From an uncultured Clostridia bacterium (GTDB lineage Bacteria; Bacillota; Clostridia; TANB77; CAG-508), in contig CAKPCL010000002.1 in NCBI GenBank assembly GCA_934141605.1, positions 62,001-126,000 of the forward strand: 64,000 nucleotides of DNA. Direction: 5' to 3'. The notes below the pieces were generated by a model. It was given only the letters and a program-made list of their open reading frames with translations. It did no database searches and had not been told where the DNA came from. The translations under genes were made by a program, and so were the position numbers. Of this stretch, positions 42,649-51,954 are shown piece by piece; within the stretch, counting starts at the first letter, position 1, and the number at the start of each line of letters is the position of its first letter.

Positions 42649-43992
42649 TTATGCTAGTCCTGCTGCTGAGAACATCCAACCACCCATGTAAACTTCGATA
42701 CATGGTGCTAATACTACTAATACGAAGAATATTAGAACAATTCCTACTATTAGATAAACGACTTCTGGTAAAACTTTCATGATTTTTTGCATGATATTGT
42801 CTATGTCTATTTCCATATATTCTACTAATTTTTCCATCATTTCTGATAAGTCTGTTTGCATACCGATTTTTAACATTTCTGTTTGCATTGGTTCTGCTAA
42901 TCCAGATTTTTCAAATGGTTCTATCCATGAGTCTCCTATTATGATGTTGTTTAAAGATGTTTCAATAATTGATAGCATAACATAATTTTGTACAACATTT
43001 TTACTTACTTCTATTGCTTCTTGTATTCTCATTCCGTTATTTAGGTTTAATAACATTGCTTTCATAAATCTTGAAAAGTCTAATGCAAATATTAGTTGTC
43101 CAAATATTGGCATTTTATATTTAAAGTAGTCAAAGTCATATTTTCCTTTTGGTGTATTGATGTAAAATAATATAACTCCTACTATTCCTGCTACTATCAA
43201 TAATGGTATATACCAATATGCTACTAGCCAGTTTACTACTCCTTGGAACCATACTGTTACTGCTGGCAATTTTGCATCTGACCCGAAAGAATCATATACA
43301 TTTTGAATTGCTGGTATTGCAACTATTGTTCCAACAAATAGCATTACTAATAATAATACAAATTGTGTTATGTTTGGTATTAATATTCCTCTTATTTTTT
43401 TGTTTAGTGCTTCTGAAGAGTCTAAGTATTTTACGGCTTGTTCTAGTGAATTTGTAAGTGATCCTGATAGTTCTCCTACTTTTATCATATTAACATATAT
43501 GTATGGAAATACTTCTGAATAATATTCCATTGTTGTGTACATGTTTTCACCTGCTTCTACTCCTGCTAAAATATCTTCTATAATTCCTTTAAATGTAAGG
43601 TTTTCTGTACTGTCTATTATAGTTTTTAGTGCGTGAATATTATTAAAGTTTGCTTTTTTCAATACATAAAAATTCTGTGTAAATATAACTAAATCTCTAG
43701 ATGTTATTCTTTCTGTTTTGGCTAAATACATATTGATTTTTTCTTTTGTTGTTGATATTCTCTTGTTGTTTATTTGTGTTGTATTTACATTTTTCATTAT
43801 TTCTTCTATGTCTTTTATGTTTTTCTTTTTAGTTTTCTTCTTTTTGGCTGAATATGCAACTTGCTCTATTTTTATTGGCATTAGGTCGTTTTCCTTTAGT
43901 ATTCTTACTAAATTTTGTTTGCTTGCTGCTTCTACTCTATTTCTTACTATCATTCCTGAGCTTGTTGCTGCTTTATATGTATATGTAGGCAA
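42649..43992 (-). CDS. pilC: Type IV pilus inner-membrane platform protein PilC
   Basis: This GspF/PilC protein of about 447 residues has two T2SSF domains (about 110-235 and 305-430) and three membrane helices (about 210-230, 255-280, 415-440). The likely start is the TTG at 43992, eight bases after GGGAGG, giving the family-like (M)PTYTYKAATSSGM. A GTG at 44001 lies in the ribosome site itself. It is the last gene of the operon, 13-20 bases after pilT. Confidence 0.92.
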   Translation of the reverse strand: MPTYTYKAATSSGMIVRNRVEAASKQNLVRILKENDLMPIKIEQVAYSAKKKKTKKKNIKDIEEIMKNVNTTQINNKRISTTKEKINMYLAKTERITSRDLVIFTQNFYVLKKANFNNIHALKTIIDSTENLTFKGIIEDILAGVEAGENMYTTMEYYSEVFPYIYVNMIKVGELSGSLTNSLEQAVKYLDSSEALNKKIRGILIPNITQFVLLLVMLFVGTIVAIPAIQNVYDSFGSDAKLPAVTVWFQGVVNWLVAYWYIPLLIVAGIVGVILFYINTPKGKYDFDYFKYKMPIFGQLIFALDFSRFMKAMLLNLNNGMRIQEAIEVSKNVVQNYVMLSIIETSLNNIIIGDSWIEPFEKSGLAEPMQTEMLKIGMQTDLSEMMEKLVEYMEIDIDNIMQKIMKVLPEVVYLIVGIVLIFFVLVVLAPCIEVYMGGWMFSAAGLA

Positions 43993-44013
43993 TATTTCCA
44001 CCTCCCTTTATTA

Positions 44014-45114
44014 TTAATTTCTACTTTCTTTTCTAATTTTCATTTGCATTATTGTTCTGTTTAATATTTCTATATTTTTTTCTTCTATTTGTGATTTTGC
44101 TTGGTCTAATGTTATTCTATCTTCTACAAATAGTCTTGCTATTGAATTTATTAATCCAATGCTTCCTTTATCTGAACTTTGAATTGCATCTTCTATTTCA
44201 GATACACTTATTTTATCTTTTCTAATTATTCCTGCTACTATATTGTCTACTACCATTACTTCTGGTACTAATACTAGTCTTCCATCTCTTCCTTTTAATA
44301 GTCTTTGTGATACTACTAATTTTAATAGTGATGATAATAGATATTTTACACTTCCTTGGTCTCTAACATCATAAAAGTTTATCATTCTGTCTATTGTTTC
44401 TGCACATGATTTAGTATGTAGTGTTCCTATTACTAAGTGTCCTGATTCGGCCATTTCAATTGCTGCTTCCATTGTTACTTTGTCTCTAATTTCTCCTATT
44501 ACTAAGATATCACAGTCTTCTCTTAATGAGTTTTTAACACCATCACTAAATGTTAGTGCATCTCTACCTTTTCCTACTTCTTTTTGAACTATTAAAGATT
44601 TTTTTGAAGTATGTTTATATTCTACGGGGTTTTCTAGTGTTAATATTTTTTTGTTTTGTGATTCATTTATTTCATTTATTAAGGCATTTAATGTTGTTGT
44701 TTTACCAGAGTTTGTTTTTCCTGTTACTAATATTAGTCCTTGTGTTTGATATGTCATCCTTCTTATAATATCAGGTAATCCTAATGATTCATATGGTGGT
44801 AATGTACTTTTTATAAGTCTTAAAGTACATAATGGTATTTCGTTTGATACTGATATGTTTACTCTTAGACGAATTCCTTGGTATTCATATGATGTATCTA
44901 GTTTTCTTGTTGTATTAAATACTTCATCTTTATCTACATTTCCTCTTACTAAATAATCATACATTTCGTTCATGTCATCTGTTGTTAATACATCCATTTC
45001 CTCTATTGGAACTAGTTCTCTTGCTATTCTTAATATTGGTTTATTTCCTGCTATTAAATGTATGTCTGATGCTTCTTTTTCTATTGCTATATTTAAAATT
45101 TTATCCATGTTCAT
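44014..45114 (-). CDS. pilT: Type IV pilus retraction ATPase PilT
   Basis: This 366-residue secretion ATPase has ILNIAIEKEASDIHLIAGNKP, Walker A VTGKTNSGKTTTLNALINE, Asp box (LTLENPVEYKHT), Walker B DCDILVIGEIRDKVTMEAA and the His box SGHLVIGTLHTKSCAETIDRMI. The PilT-type ending (AIQSSDKGSIGLINSI) is partly recognisable. It implies retractable pili and twitching or DNA uptake. Confidence 0.93.
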   Translation of the reverse strand: MNMDKILNIAIEKEASDIHLIAGNKPILRIARELVPIEEMDVLTTDDMNEMYDYLVRGNVDKDEVFNTTRKLDTSYEYQGIRLRVNISVSNEIPLCTLRLIKSTLPPYESLGLPDIIRRMTYQTQGLILVTGKTNSGKTTTLNALINEINESQNKKILTLENPVEYKHTSKKSLIVQKEVGKGRDALTFSDGVKNSLREDCDILVIGEIRDKVTMEAAIEMAESGHLVIGTLHTKSCAETIDRMINFYDVRDQGSVKYLLSSLLKLVVSQRLLKGRDGRLVLVPEVMVVDNIVAGIIRKDKISVSEIEDAIQSSDKGSIGLINSIARLFVEDRITLDQAKSQIEEKNIEILNRTIMQMKIRKESRN

Positions 45115-45136
45115 GGAAGATTTCCTCCTTCTTTTG

Positions 45137-46774
45137 TTAATATAAAATTAATTGTCTATTTAATTCTTCTAGTGTTGTATCCCCATGTAATATTTTTTGT
45201 ATTCCGTCTATTACTAGTGGTTTATAATTTTGTTCTAGTGCTTTGTTTCTTATTTCGATAGTTGAAGCTCCTTTTACAATAAGTTCTTTTATTTCTTCAG
45301 TTACATCTAATGTTTCAAATACACCAATTCTTCCATAATATCCAAAATTATTGCATTTTTTACATCCAACTGCATCATATGTTTTTAGATTATCAAAGTT
45401 TATTTCTTGTCCATATTTTCCTGCAATTTTAGTTATTATTTCTTTTTCTTCTTTTGTAAATTCTCTTTCTCTTCTACAGTCTGGACAAATTCTTCTTACT
45501 AGTCTTTGAGATACTGTTGTTGCTAATGTACTTGCTATGTCATAATCAGATAGTCCCATTTTTCTTAATCTGTTTATAACTTCTATTGAATCTATTGTAT
45601 GTATTGTAGATAATACATAATGTCCAGTTTGTCCGGCTTGTACAGCTATTTCTGCTGTTTCTTGGTCACGAATTTCTCCAAGTAATATTACATCTGGGTC
45701 TTGTCTTAAAACTGTTCTTAATGCTCCTGAAAATGTTGATTTATTTCCTATTTCTATTTGGTTTAATCCATCTATTCTTATTTCTACTGGGTCTTCTATT
45801 GTTGTTATATTTATTTCTGGTGAATTTAAGTAGTCTACTATACTATATAATGTTGTTGTTTTTCCTGCTCCAGTTGGTGCTGCTATAATTGTTATACTAT
45901 TTTTCTTATTAAAGCTTTTCTTAAATTCATCTTCTGTTCCTGGATATCCTAATTCAAATATATTTCTAATATCTACATCTTTTTTTAGTAATCTTAAAAC
46001 AAATTTTTCTCCATATACATTAGGTTGTGATGAAACACGAATATTGTAGTCATCATATAATAAGATTCTACCATCTTGTGCTTCTTGTTTTTCTTGGTGC
46101 ATATTTGATATAGCTTTTAGTCTTCCTATTACTTGTTGTTGTTTTTCTTTATCTATTTTTGCTGCTGTAAATAGCTCTCCGTCTATTCTGTATCTAATTC
46201 TTATTTCATTTGCCATTGGCTCAATATGAATATCACTTGCTCTTTTTTCCATACCTGTTCTAATAATGCTGTCTATTAGTTCAGTTATTGTTTCTGATAA
46301 AGTTGATTTTGTTATGTCTTTGTTTTTGTCTCCTTCTAAGGAATCTATAATTTTTTCTATTTCGTTTTCAAATGTTATGTATGGTTCCATTACAAGGCCT
46401 TTGTTTAATAGTAGCATTCTAACTGGATCTGTTTTTCCACCTGTCATTTTGTCTGTAAAACATACTTTTATTTTTCCACCATTTACTTCAAATGGTATAC
46501 ATTTATATTTTTTGCAATTTTCTATTGTAAGATATTCTGTTGGTTTGATTTTTAAAGAGTTTACAGTTAGTAATATTCCTTTTTCTCCTAAGATTTCTCC
46601 AATATTTTGAATTAAGTTTACTGCATCACATACATTTAAAACATGTAATATGTCACCTAATTTCATATTTGGGTGTTCTCTTTGGTATTGTAAGGCTTTT
46701 TCGATATCTGCTTCAGTTACAACTCCTCTTTTTACTAATTCTACTCCTATTGGTAGTCTTCTTCTTATTTCCAT
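45137..46774 (-). CDS. pilB: Type IV pilus assembly ATPase PilB
   Basis: This protein of about 545 residues has an N-terminal MshE-like domain (LVKRGVVTEADIEKALQYQ, a possible nucleotide-signal binder) and the GspE core: Walker A IIAAPTGAGKTTTLYSIV, Asp box ITTIEDPVEIRIDG, Walker B DPDVILLGEIRDQETAEIAV and GHYVLSTIHTIDS. Its zinc site is CPDCRREREF...CKKCNNFGYYGRIG. I chose the ATG at 46774 over an upstream GTG that abuts the ribosome site. Confidence 0.95.
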   Translation of the reverse strand: MEIRRRLPIGVELVKRGVVTEADIEKALQYQREHPNMKLGDILHVLNVCDAVNLIQNIGEILGEKGILLTVNSLKIKPTEYLTIENCKKYKCIPFEVNGGKIKVCFTDKMTGGKTDPVRMLLLNKGLVMEPYITFENEIEKIIDSLEGDKNKDITKSTLSETITELIDSIIRTGMEKRASDIHIEPMANEIRIRYRIDGELFTAAKIDKEKQQQVIGRLKAISNMHQEKQEAQDGRILLYDDYNIRVSSQPNVYGEKFVLRLLKKDVDIRNIFELGYPGTEDEFKKSFNKKNSITIIAAPTGAGKTTTLYSIVDYLNSPEINITTIEDPVEIRIDGLNQIEIGNKSTFSGALRTVLRQDPDVILLGEIRDQETAEIAVQAGQTGHYVLSTIHTIDSIEVINRLRKMGLSDYDIASTLATTVSQRLVRRICPDCRREREFTKEEKEIITKIAGKYGQEINFDNLKTYDAVGCKKCNNFGYYGRIGVFETLDVTEEIKELIVKGASTIEIRNKALEQNYKPLVIDGIQKILHGDTTLEELNRQLILY

Positions 46775-46823
46775 TATATACACAACCTTTCTTTTGCTTT
46801 ATGATTTTTAATCATGTTAGGTT

Positions 46824-47261
46824 TTATAAGTTATATATTATAGCATTGTCTCCTGTCATATCTATATTTGAAGTTTTAAAGTTTACTTTTATTTTGTATT
46901 TTGAATCTGCAAATGTGTATGAAAAATCACATGTTTCTACATCTTTACAAATTTTTATTTTATTTTTGTAAATAGTCTTGCTATTTTCATCAAAGGTGTA
47001 TTGATTTCCACTTGAGAATATTATATAGCTTGTACCATTAGTTAACTGTTTGCAATCTATTACTGAGTTATTTTTGTTATTTATTTCTTCTAAAAATACA
47101 CTAGAAAATTTAGTATATTGTGTTGTGTCACTGTTTATATCTTTTATGCTTATATTTTCATGAAAATATGATGTTAGTGTTGCAATTAATGCTAGTACAA
47201 TTGTAAGTCCTATAATATATGTTATTAAAGATATCATTGTTACACCTTTATTGTTTTTCAT
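46824..47261 (-). CDS. Type IV minor pseudopilin-like protein
   Basis: The protein has 145 residues. A short positively charged leader with Gly (MKNNKGVTMISLITYIIG) runs into a hydrophobic helix typical of class III signal peptides. The mature position 5 is not Glu. The globular part is beta-rich with two Cys (VIDCKQL, KICKDVETCDF), perhaps a disulfide. Between pilB and another pseudopilin, so probably a minor pilin (GspJ/ComGF-like by position). Confidence 0.75.
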   Translation of the reverse strand: MKNNKGVTMISLITYIIGLTIVLALIATLTSYFHENISIKDINSDTTQYTKFSSVFLEEINNKNNSVIDCKQLTNGTSYIIFSSGNQYTFDENSKTIYKNKIKICKDVETCDFSYTFADSKYKIKVNFKTSNIDMTGDNAIIYNL

Positions 47262-47282
47262 ATTTTTTTCCTTTCACTTATG

Positions 47283-47711
47283 TTATTGTGATATATATGT
47301 TGAAATTTTAATGTTTTTTTCTTCTCCTGCTAATTTGTAGGAAATTTCTACAGTTATTTCTTTTACTAGGTTTGCTTCTTTTGTATTATCATTTGATATA
47401 AGTACATAATCTTTTATTAAAATTTCTTTGTGGTATCCTGTAAACCTTTGATTTTCTAAAATGTCTTCTTCTTTTAAGATTTCTTTTTCATTAATTCCTT
47501 TTCCTTCATATTCAGTGCTGTATCCAAGTGCTCTAATTTTTTCTATTTCTTGTATAGCATATGAGGTGGCTTTTGTTTTTCTTTGTGTGTCTTCTGCATT
47601 TATATTGATGTTTGCTATTAGGCTAGCTATCATAGAAATAAAGATTGTAATTACTATTAGGGAAATTGATATGTCTATTCCTGTTACACCTTTTTCTTCT
47701 TTTATTATCAT
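47283..47711 (-). CDS. Type IV minor pseudopilin-like protein
   Basis: The protein has 142 residues. The N-terminus KEEKGVTGIDISISLIVITIFISMIASL (given in part) is a prepilin-like helix, here with Asp near mature position 5. The following region TKATSYAIQEIEKIRALGY resembles GspI/PilV-type minor pilins. It lies 21 bases upstream of the next pseudopilin and 12 downstream of pilD. Confidence 0.75.
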   Translation of the reverse strand: MIIKEEKGVTGIDISISLIVITIFISMIASLIANININAEDTQRKTKATSYAIQEIEKIRALGYSTEYEGKGINEKEILKEEDILENQRFTGYHKEILIKDYVLISNDNTKEANLVKEITVEISYKLAGEEKNIKISTYISQ

Positions 47712-47723
47712 TTTTCAACCTTT

Positions 47724-48521
47724 CTAAATAAATTTATAATATATTAATACATATATAAAATAAATTATATTTGTTACTGATAAATAAAATCCTATTTTTG
47801 TATTGTTGCTATTTTGCTGTACTTTTGAGTGTTTTTTCATTTTTTGTGTTGATAAATATATTGCTATTATTAATAGCGTTGTTATTATGCTGCTGATTGT
47901 TATAAATTCTCCTGTAAATATGCTCATTATCATAATAACCATTAATATTGAATATGTATAATTGTTTTCGGCATGTTTTTTTAATGTTATTGAATCTACT
48001 ATTAAAAGCATAATAAATAATATTAAATATATAACATATCTATATATACTAGTTTTTTCTATTATGTATAGATATACCATATACATAATTGAAATTATAA
48101 TACCATACATTAATACTGGTTTATTTATGTTTCTATTTTCTTTGTCTATGCCTGCCATTAGTACAATAAATGTAAAGTATAGAACAAAAAATGAGTATTC
48201 TATTATTTTTGTTGTTTCTAAATTGTAAATGTTTAATCCCATTAAATATGCTATTACCACAAAAAATAGTCCTGATATTGTTTCTAATATTAAATATCTT
48301 GGTCTTATTTTTTGTTTGCAATACCTACATTTTCCGCCTAAAAATATGTAGCTAAATACAGGTATTAAGTCAAATATATTTAATTTGTGTTTACAATTTG
48401 GACAGTAAGAATGTGTATGTATTATATCTTCTCCTTTTGGTATTCTGTATACTGCTAATGTATAAAAACTTCCAAATGTTATTCCCATCATGAAAATTAT
48501 TATATAAAATAAAGCTTGCAT
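47724..48521 (-). CDS. pilD: Prepilin peptidase/methylase PilD with degenerate GxGD motif
   Basis: This 265-residue polytopic protein has an intact N-terminal methylase domain: GSFYTLAVYRIPKGEDI, CPNCKHKL...CRYCKQKI (two CxxC) and the RPRYLILE segment. The A24 half keeps the first Asp (LMAGIDKENRNINK), but the GxGD box is replaced by LIVDSITLK, with Asp and no flanking Gly. Processing may depend on the second A24 protein at 16.4 kb, which has GFGD but no methylase domain. Confidence 0.85.
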   Translation of the reverse strand: MQALFYIIIFMMGITFGSFYTLAVYRIPKGEDIIHTHSYCPNCKHKLNIFDLIPVFSYIFLGGKCRYCKQKIRPRYLILETISGLFFVVIAYLMGLNIYNLETTKIIEYSFFVLYFTFIVLMAGIDKENRNINKPVLMYGIIISIMYMVYLYIIEKTSIYRYVIYLILFIMLLIVDSITLKKHAENNYTYSILMVIMIMSIFTGEFITISSIITTLLIIAIYLSTQKMKKHSKVQQNSNNTKIGFYLSVTNIIYFIYVLIYYKFI

Positions 48522-48556
48522 TATTTTTCTCCTGTTTTATTCTTTTTTATTTTATA

Positions 48557-48584
48557 AATAGGCATATACAAGTATATGCCTATT
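48557..48584. other. 13-bp perfect hairpin downstream of the pilin gene
   Basis: AATAGGCATATAC/GTATATGCCTATT with a two-base loop lies between the pilin stop and pilD. No U-run follows on the minus strand. A role in mRNA stability or partial termination, keeping pilin mRNA abundant, is plausible. Confidence 0.6.
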
Positions 48585-48627
48585 ATTATTTATTTTTTGT
48601 TTTTAAACAATTATTTTACTTTAATCC

Positions 48628-48852
48628 TTATTCTGCTGTTGTTTTTGGCATATATGTGTTTATAGTGTTTTCATAAGAATTTAATGTATTTTGTTCATTT
48701 TTAACTGCTTGTTGTGCTGCTTCGTTAGCTTTTTGAGCTTGTGTGAATAATCCTTGGTTTGTTAATGTTCCAATTGATATTCCAGCTAAGATTAATAGTA
48801 TGATTATTGTTATAACTAAAGCAACTAATGTAATACCGTTTTGTTTTTTCAT
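48628..48852 (-). CDS. pilA: Type IV pilin (small major-pilin candidate)
   Basis: The 74-residue protein is MKKQNGITLVALVITIIIL... with the processing Gly before ITLVALVITI, then a long helix and a short Ala/Gln/Asn-rich tail. It lacks Glu at mature position 5, as do the other pilins here, a variant leader seen in many uncultured Clostridia. A GGGGGG ribosome site is strong. Unusually small for a pilin. It could be a helical core subunit. Confidence 0.82.
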   Translation of the reverse strand: MKKQNGITLVALVITIIILLILAGISIGTLTNQGLFTQAQKANEAAQQAVKNEQNTLNSYENTINTYMPKTTAE

Positions 48853-48938
48853 CTTAAGTTTCCCCCCTTTGTCTTTTGATATAATATATATATACTATAT
48901 TTATAAAAATAAATATAATGTTAATAACTACTTTAATA

Positions 48939-49358
48939 TTATTTTGTTCCTTTGTCTGGAAGATATCCAGTATTGTCATTTTTGTTTGTATTTGTTGTGT
49001 TTGTTGTTGAGTTTGATGTATTATTACTATTCTGGTTATTATCACCTGTTGTAGTACTTCCTGTATTTTCTTCTAATGATCCAAAAGGATTTTTTCTTCC
49101 TGGAACATATTCTTTAATTTTTTGATAATTTTTTATTTGTGTTGAATCTATATGATAATCCACATATAGTTCTTCATTACTTTCACTTATATCTGTTTCT
49201 AGTTCTTTTTTTACTTCTTCTGGAGTAGTATAAGATACTTTTTCAGGAATTATTTTATTTGCTGGAACATATTCATAAAGTAATACTCCTAAAACTAATA
49301 TGATTGCTAGTGCTAGTAATAAAACTATTATTGTTTCTTTTATAATGTTTTTTATCAT
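48939..49358 (-). CDS. pilP: PilP-like pilus alignment protein
   Basis: The 139-residue protein has an N-terminal membrane helix (about 8-30), a linker and a PilP-type motif YVPGRKNPFGS near residue 88 (family xxxRxPF). A low-complexity Asn/Thr/Ser tail follows. It is directly after pilO, so a PilMNOP alignment complex is supported. The globular PilP beta domain seems absent. Confidence 0.72.
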   Translation of the reverse strand: MIKNIIKETIIVLLLALAIILVLGVLLYEYVPANKIIPEKVSYTTPEEVKKELETDISESNEELYVDYHIDSTQIKNYQKIKEYVPGRKNPFGSLEENTGSTTTGDNNQNSNNTSNSTTNTTNTNKNDNTGYLPDKGTK

Positions 49359-49395
49359 TTTCTACTCCTTTCTTTTTTATCCATTATGGATTAAT

Positions 49396-50163
49396 TTATT
49401 TTGAAGTTGTATTATTTACTGTATTATTTTGATTACTTGTTGTATTATTTACTGTTGTGTTAGCTTGATTGTTTGTTGTATTGTTTTGATTTTCAGCAGT
49501 TGTACTTGTGTCTGCTGTTGTTGCTGAACTTGTTGACGAACTTGTTGAGACTCCTCTTATTATTATGTCTTTACATGTGAAAGTTGCTTGTAAAATACTG
49601 TTTCCTTCTGATGATGCTGTGATTTTAAAATCTTCTATTTTAAATCCTAATTTCGAATCATCTTCTATATCTTCTATAAATCCAGCTATTCCTGCATAAG
49701 AGCCTGTTGCTGTGAAATATAAATTACAGTTGTATTTTTTATCAACTTCTGATGATGTTGTTGTATCTATTGCTGTTAAATCTCTTGCTGCTACATCCAT
49801 TGTTACATCTTCATTTTTAGCATGGTTTCCAAGTTCTATCCAAAGCATCCCTATTTCATATACTCCATATTGGCTTGCTGCTTGAATTTCGCTTTCTGTG
49901 CTAACATTAACCATTTCTTCATATTTTTCTTTTGTAGTTTTAAAATCTTTTTCTGCATCATCTAAACTGTCTAATGTTTTTGGATAATCTGTGCTTGCCT
50001 TTTTGGTTGCTTCTTTAATTTTGTTGTCTAAGTTCTCATTTTGTTCTTTAATTGCTGTTATTCCTAAAATTTTAATATTTCCTATTTCTAGTCCATTTAT
50101 AATTGTACTTACTGTTAATACAAGAACTAATATTATAATTACGCTTATTAATAATTTTTTCAT
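49396..50163 (-). CDS. pilO: PilO-like type IV pilus biogenesis protein
   Basis: The 255-residue protein has a membrane helix (about 4-25), a coiled coil (about 35-90) and a ferredoxin-like domain with AGIAGFIEDIEDDSKLGFKIEDF (in part), the PilO hallmark. The tail is Asn/Thr-rich. It starts inside the end of the pilMN gene (overlap of four bases). Partner of PilN in the periplasm-facing ring. Confidence 0.82.
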   Translation of the reverse strand: MKKLLISVIIILVLVLTVSTIINGLEIGNIKILGITAIKEQNENLDNKIKEATKKASTDYPKTLDSLDDAEKDFKTTKEKYEEMVNVSTESEIQAASQYGVYEIGMLWIELGNHAKNEDVTMDVAARDLTAIDTTTSSEVDKKYNCNLYFTATGSYAGIAGFIEDIEDDSKLGFKIEDFKITASSEGNSILQATFTCKDIIIRGVSTSSSTSSATTADTSTTAENQNNTTNNQANTTVNNTTSNQNNTVNNTTSK

Positions 50164-51803
50164 GGCAAATCACCTTCTATCTTTATAGTTATAATATTGT
50201 TGCTTTGTTGTCCTGCTGTTGATATAACATTGTTTAGTGCGCCAGAAACTTTTAAATTAGTTGTTAAATATCCTAATTGTGAATAGCTTTTAGATTGTGC
50301 TTGTATTTCTATATGTGTACTTGTTGTGTTTTGGATTGAAGTTATTTGTACTTCATCTGGCATAATATACATTAATTTGTTTAATAATATTGGTATAGCT
50401 TTTTTTATTTTATTATTTTCTTGTACTTTTTCACTTATTTTTTCTAAATTGCTTATTTTGCTTGTATATTTGCTTTTCATGTTTTGTAGGCTTTGTATAT
50501 CACTATTTACTAATGATATTTGAGTATTTATACTGCTTATAACTTCTTGTGTTTCTGATGTTTTAGTATCTATTTGTTTCTTTATTAGGTTTGAGAATCC
50601 ACAATATACTATAAATAGTATTAATAATCCAGCTGTTCCTCTTAGCATTCCTCTTTCTATTTTGTCTAATGGCATTTTTAAGTCCATTGTAAATATTTTT
50701 TTATCAATGATTTTCTTGTTTTTGCTATTAGTTTGTTTTATTGGTTTTGCTTTCTTTTGTCCTACTTCCATTGTTAGTATTTCTGGTAATTTGTCCATTA
50801 TACTTGTTTTTTTAAAGTTCATACCAGAAATTCCTTCTCCAAGTCCACTTAAAGCTAGTGATATTGCTGAGTTGACTTCCACATAATCTTTTATGTTTAT
50901 TTCTGGTGACATTTTTATAAAGCCTGGTTTTAAGATTTCGCATCTTACATCTTCTAGGTATTCTTCAAAATATAAATCTATATTATTTATTAAAGCTCCT
51001 GTTCCTGTTATATATACTTTTTCTATTTTTTCTATATTTTCATTTAATATTTTTTTGATTTTTCCAACAATATCATATAGTGTTGGCATTATATCTTCTA
51101 GATAGTTTGTTTCTTCTTCTGATAACTCTTTTCCTTCTGAAGTATATATTGTTGTTTCTTTGCATATTTCATAAGCTTTTTGATATGAATTTTCTTTTAG
51201 ATTTATTTTTGATAATATTTCGTTCATGCCTACATCTAATTTTTGTATATCATATATATTTTGGTTAAATATTGTTGTTATTGTTGTTTGTCCTTCAATA
51301 TTTACTACTAAGCATTTTTCATTTTCATCAAATTTTGCTATATCTGATATTGTCATTGATGTTGGTGTTATATTTTGTAATTTATAAGAACTAAATTTTT
51401 GTAAGTTTTTGTTTAGTTCCATTTTATTTTCACTAACATGAATTACTTTTAGTTTATCTTTTTCGTTTACATCTTGTGTAAGTGCATATCTTGTTTCAAA
51501 TACATTTGGGTTGTAATTTTTATCTGTACAATATGATTCGAATTCAGTCTCAATTGCTTTTGGAAAATCTTTTTTGTTTAGTAATGCAAATACTTTAAAG
51601 AAATTGTACATTTCTTCTGATAGGTTTATGCTTATTGGTGTTTTATAACTAAATGTTTCTTCTACTATTTGTTGTATTGCTTTGTCCAAATTATCATAAA
51701 ACTTAACTCCAAATGAGTCTACTTTTATTTGGTCACGATCTTTAGTGACTTTTGCATATTTAATTATATTTTCTTCTATATACAATCCTAAGCAAGTTGA
51801 CAT
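50160..51803 (-). CDS. PilM-PilN fusion protein
   Basis: The protein has 547 residues. Residues 1-330 are an actin-like PilM domain (CLGLYIEENIIKYAKV; CLVVNIEGQTTITTIF; VYITGTGALINNIDLYF). A Lys-rich linker leads to one membrane helix (about 385-405), then the PilN coiled coil and globular domain (LLNKLMYIMPDEVQITSIQ). PilM and PilN are normally separate proteins that bind through the PilN N-terminus. The fusion would fix that contact. First gene of the pilus operon. Confidence 0.85.
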   Translation of the reverse strand: MSTCLGLYIEENIIKYAKVTKDRDQIKVDSFGVKFYDNLDKAIQQIVEETFSYKTPISINLSEEMYNFFKVFALLNKKDFPKAIETEFESYCTDKNYNPNVFETRYALTQDVNEKDKLKVIHVSENKMELNKNLQKFSSYKLQNITPTSMTISDIAKFDENEKCLVVNIEGQTTITTIFNQNIYDIQKLDVGMNEILSKINLKENSYQKAYEICKETTIYTSEGKELSEEETNYLEDIMPTLYDIVGKIKKILNENIEKIEKVYITGTGALINNIDLYFEEYLEDVRCEILKPGFIKMSPEINIKDYVEVNSAISLALSGLGEGISGMNFKKTSIMDKLPEILTMEVGQKKAKPIKQTNSKNKKIIDKKIFTMDLKMPLDKIERGMLRGTAGLLILFIVYCGFSNLIKKQIDTKTSETQEVISSINTQISLVNSDIQSLQNMKSKYTSKISNLEKISEKVQENNKIKKAIPILLNKLMYIMPDEVQITSIQNTTSTHIEIQAQSKSYSQLGYLTTNLKVSGALNNVISTAGQQSNNIITIKIEGDLP

Positions 51804-51870
51804 TGTTTCTTCCTTTCATATTTTCATGTTTTTTGTCGTTTTTTTGATGTCTAACGCTAAATACAATTTT

Positions 51871-51898
51871 ATTTTACCATTTTTGCGTAAAAGTGCAA
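51871..51898 (-). promoter_or_regulatory. Promoter of the type IV pilus operon
   Basis: On the minus strand TTGCAC (51893-51898), a 16-base spacer and TAAAAT (51871-51876), about 70 bases before the pilMN start. Confidence 0.6.
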
Positions 51899-51954
51899 TA
51901 CCTTTTGGTGATTTATCATAAAAATGTAATATTTCTGTAATATATATGTAATAT

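Noticed and set aside
42649..42703. N-terminal extension of the ROK kinase overlapping pilC
   Set aside because: The extra residues overlap the terminator and pilC coding. The ATG at 42574 has a proper ribosome site and begins the conserved domain.
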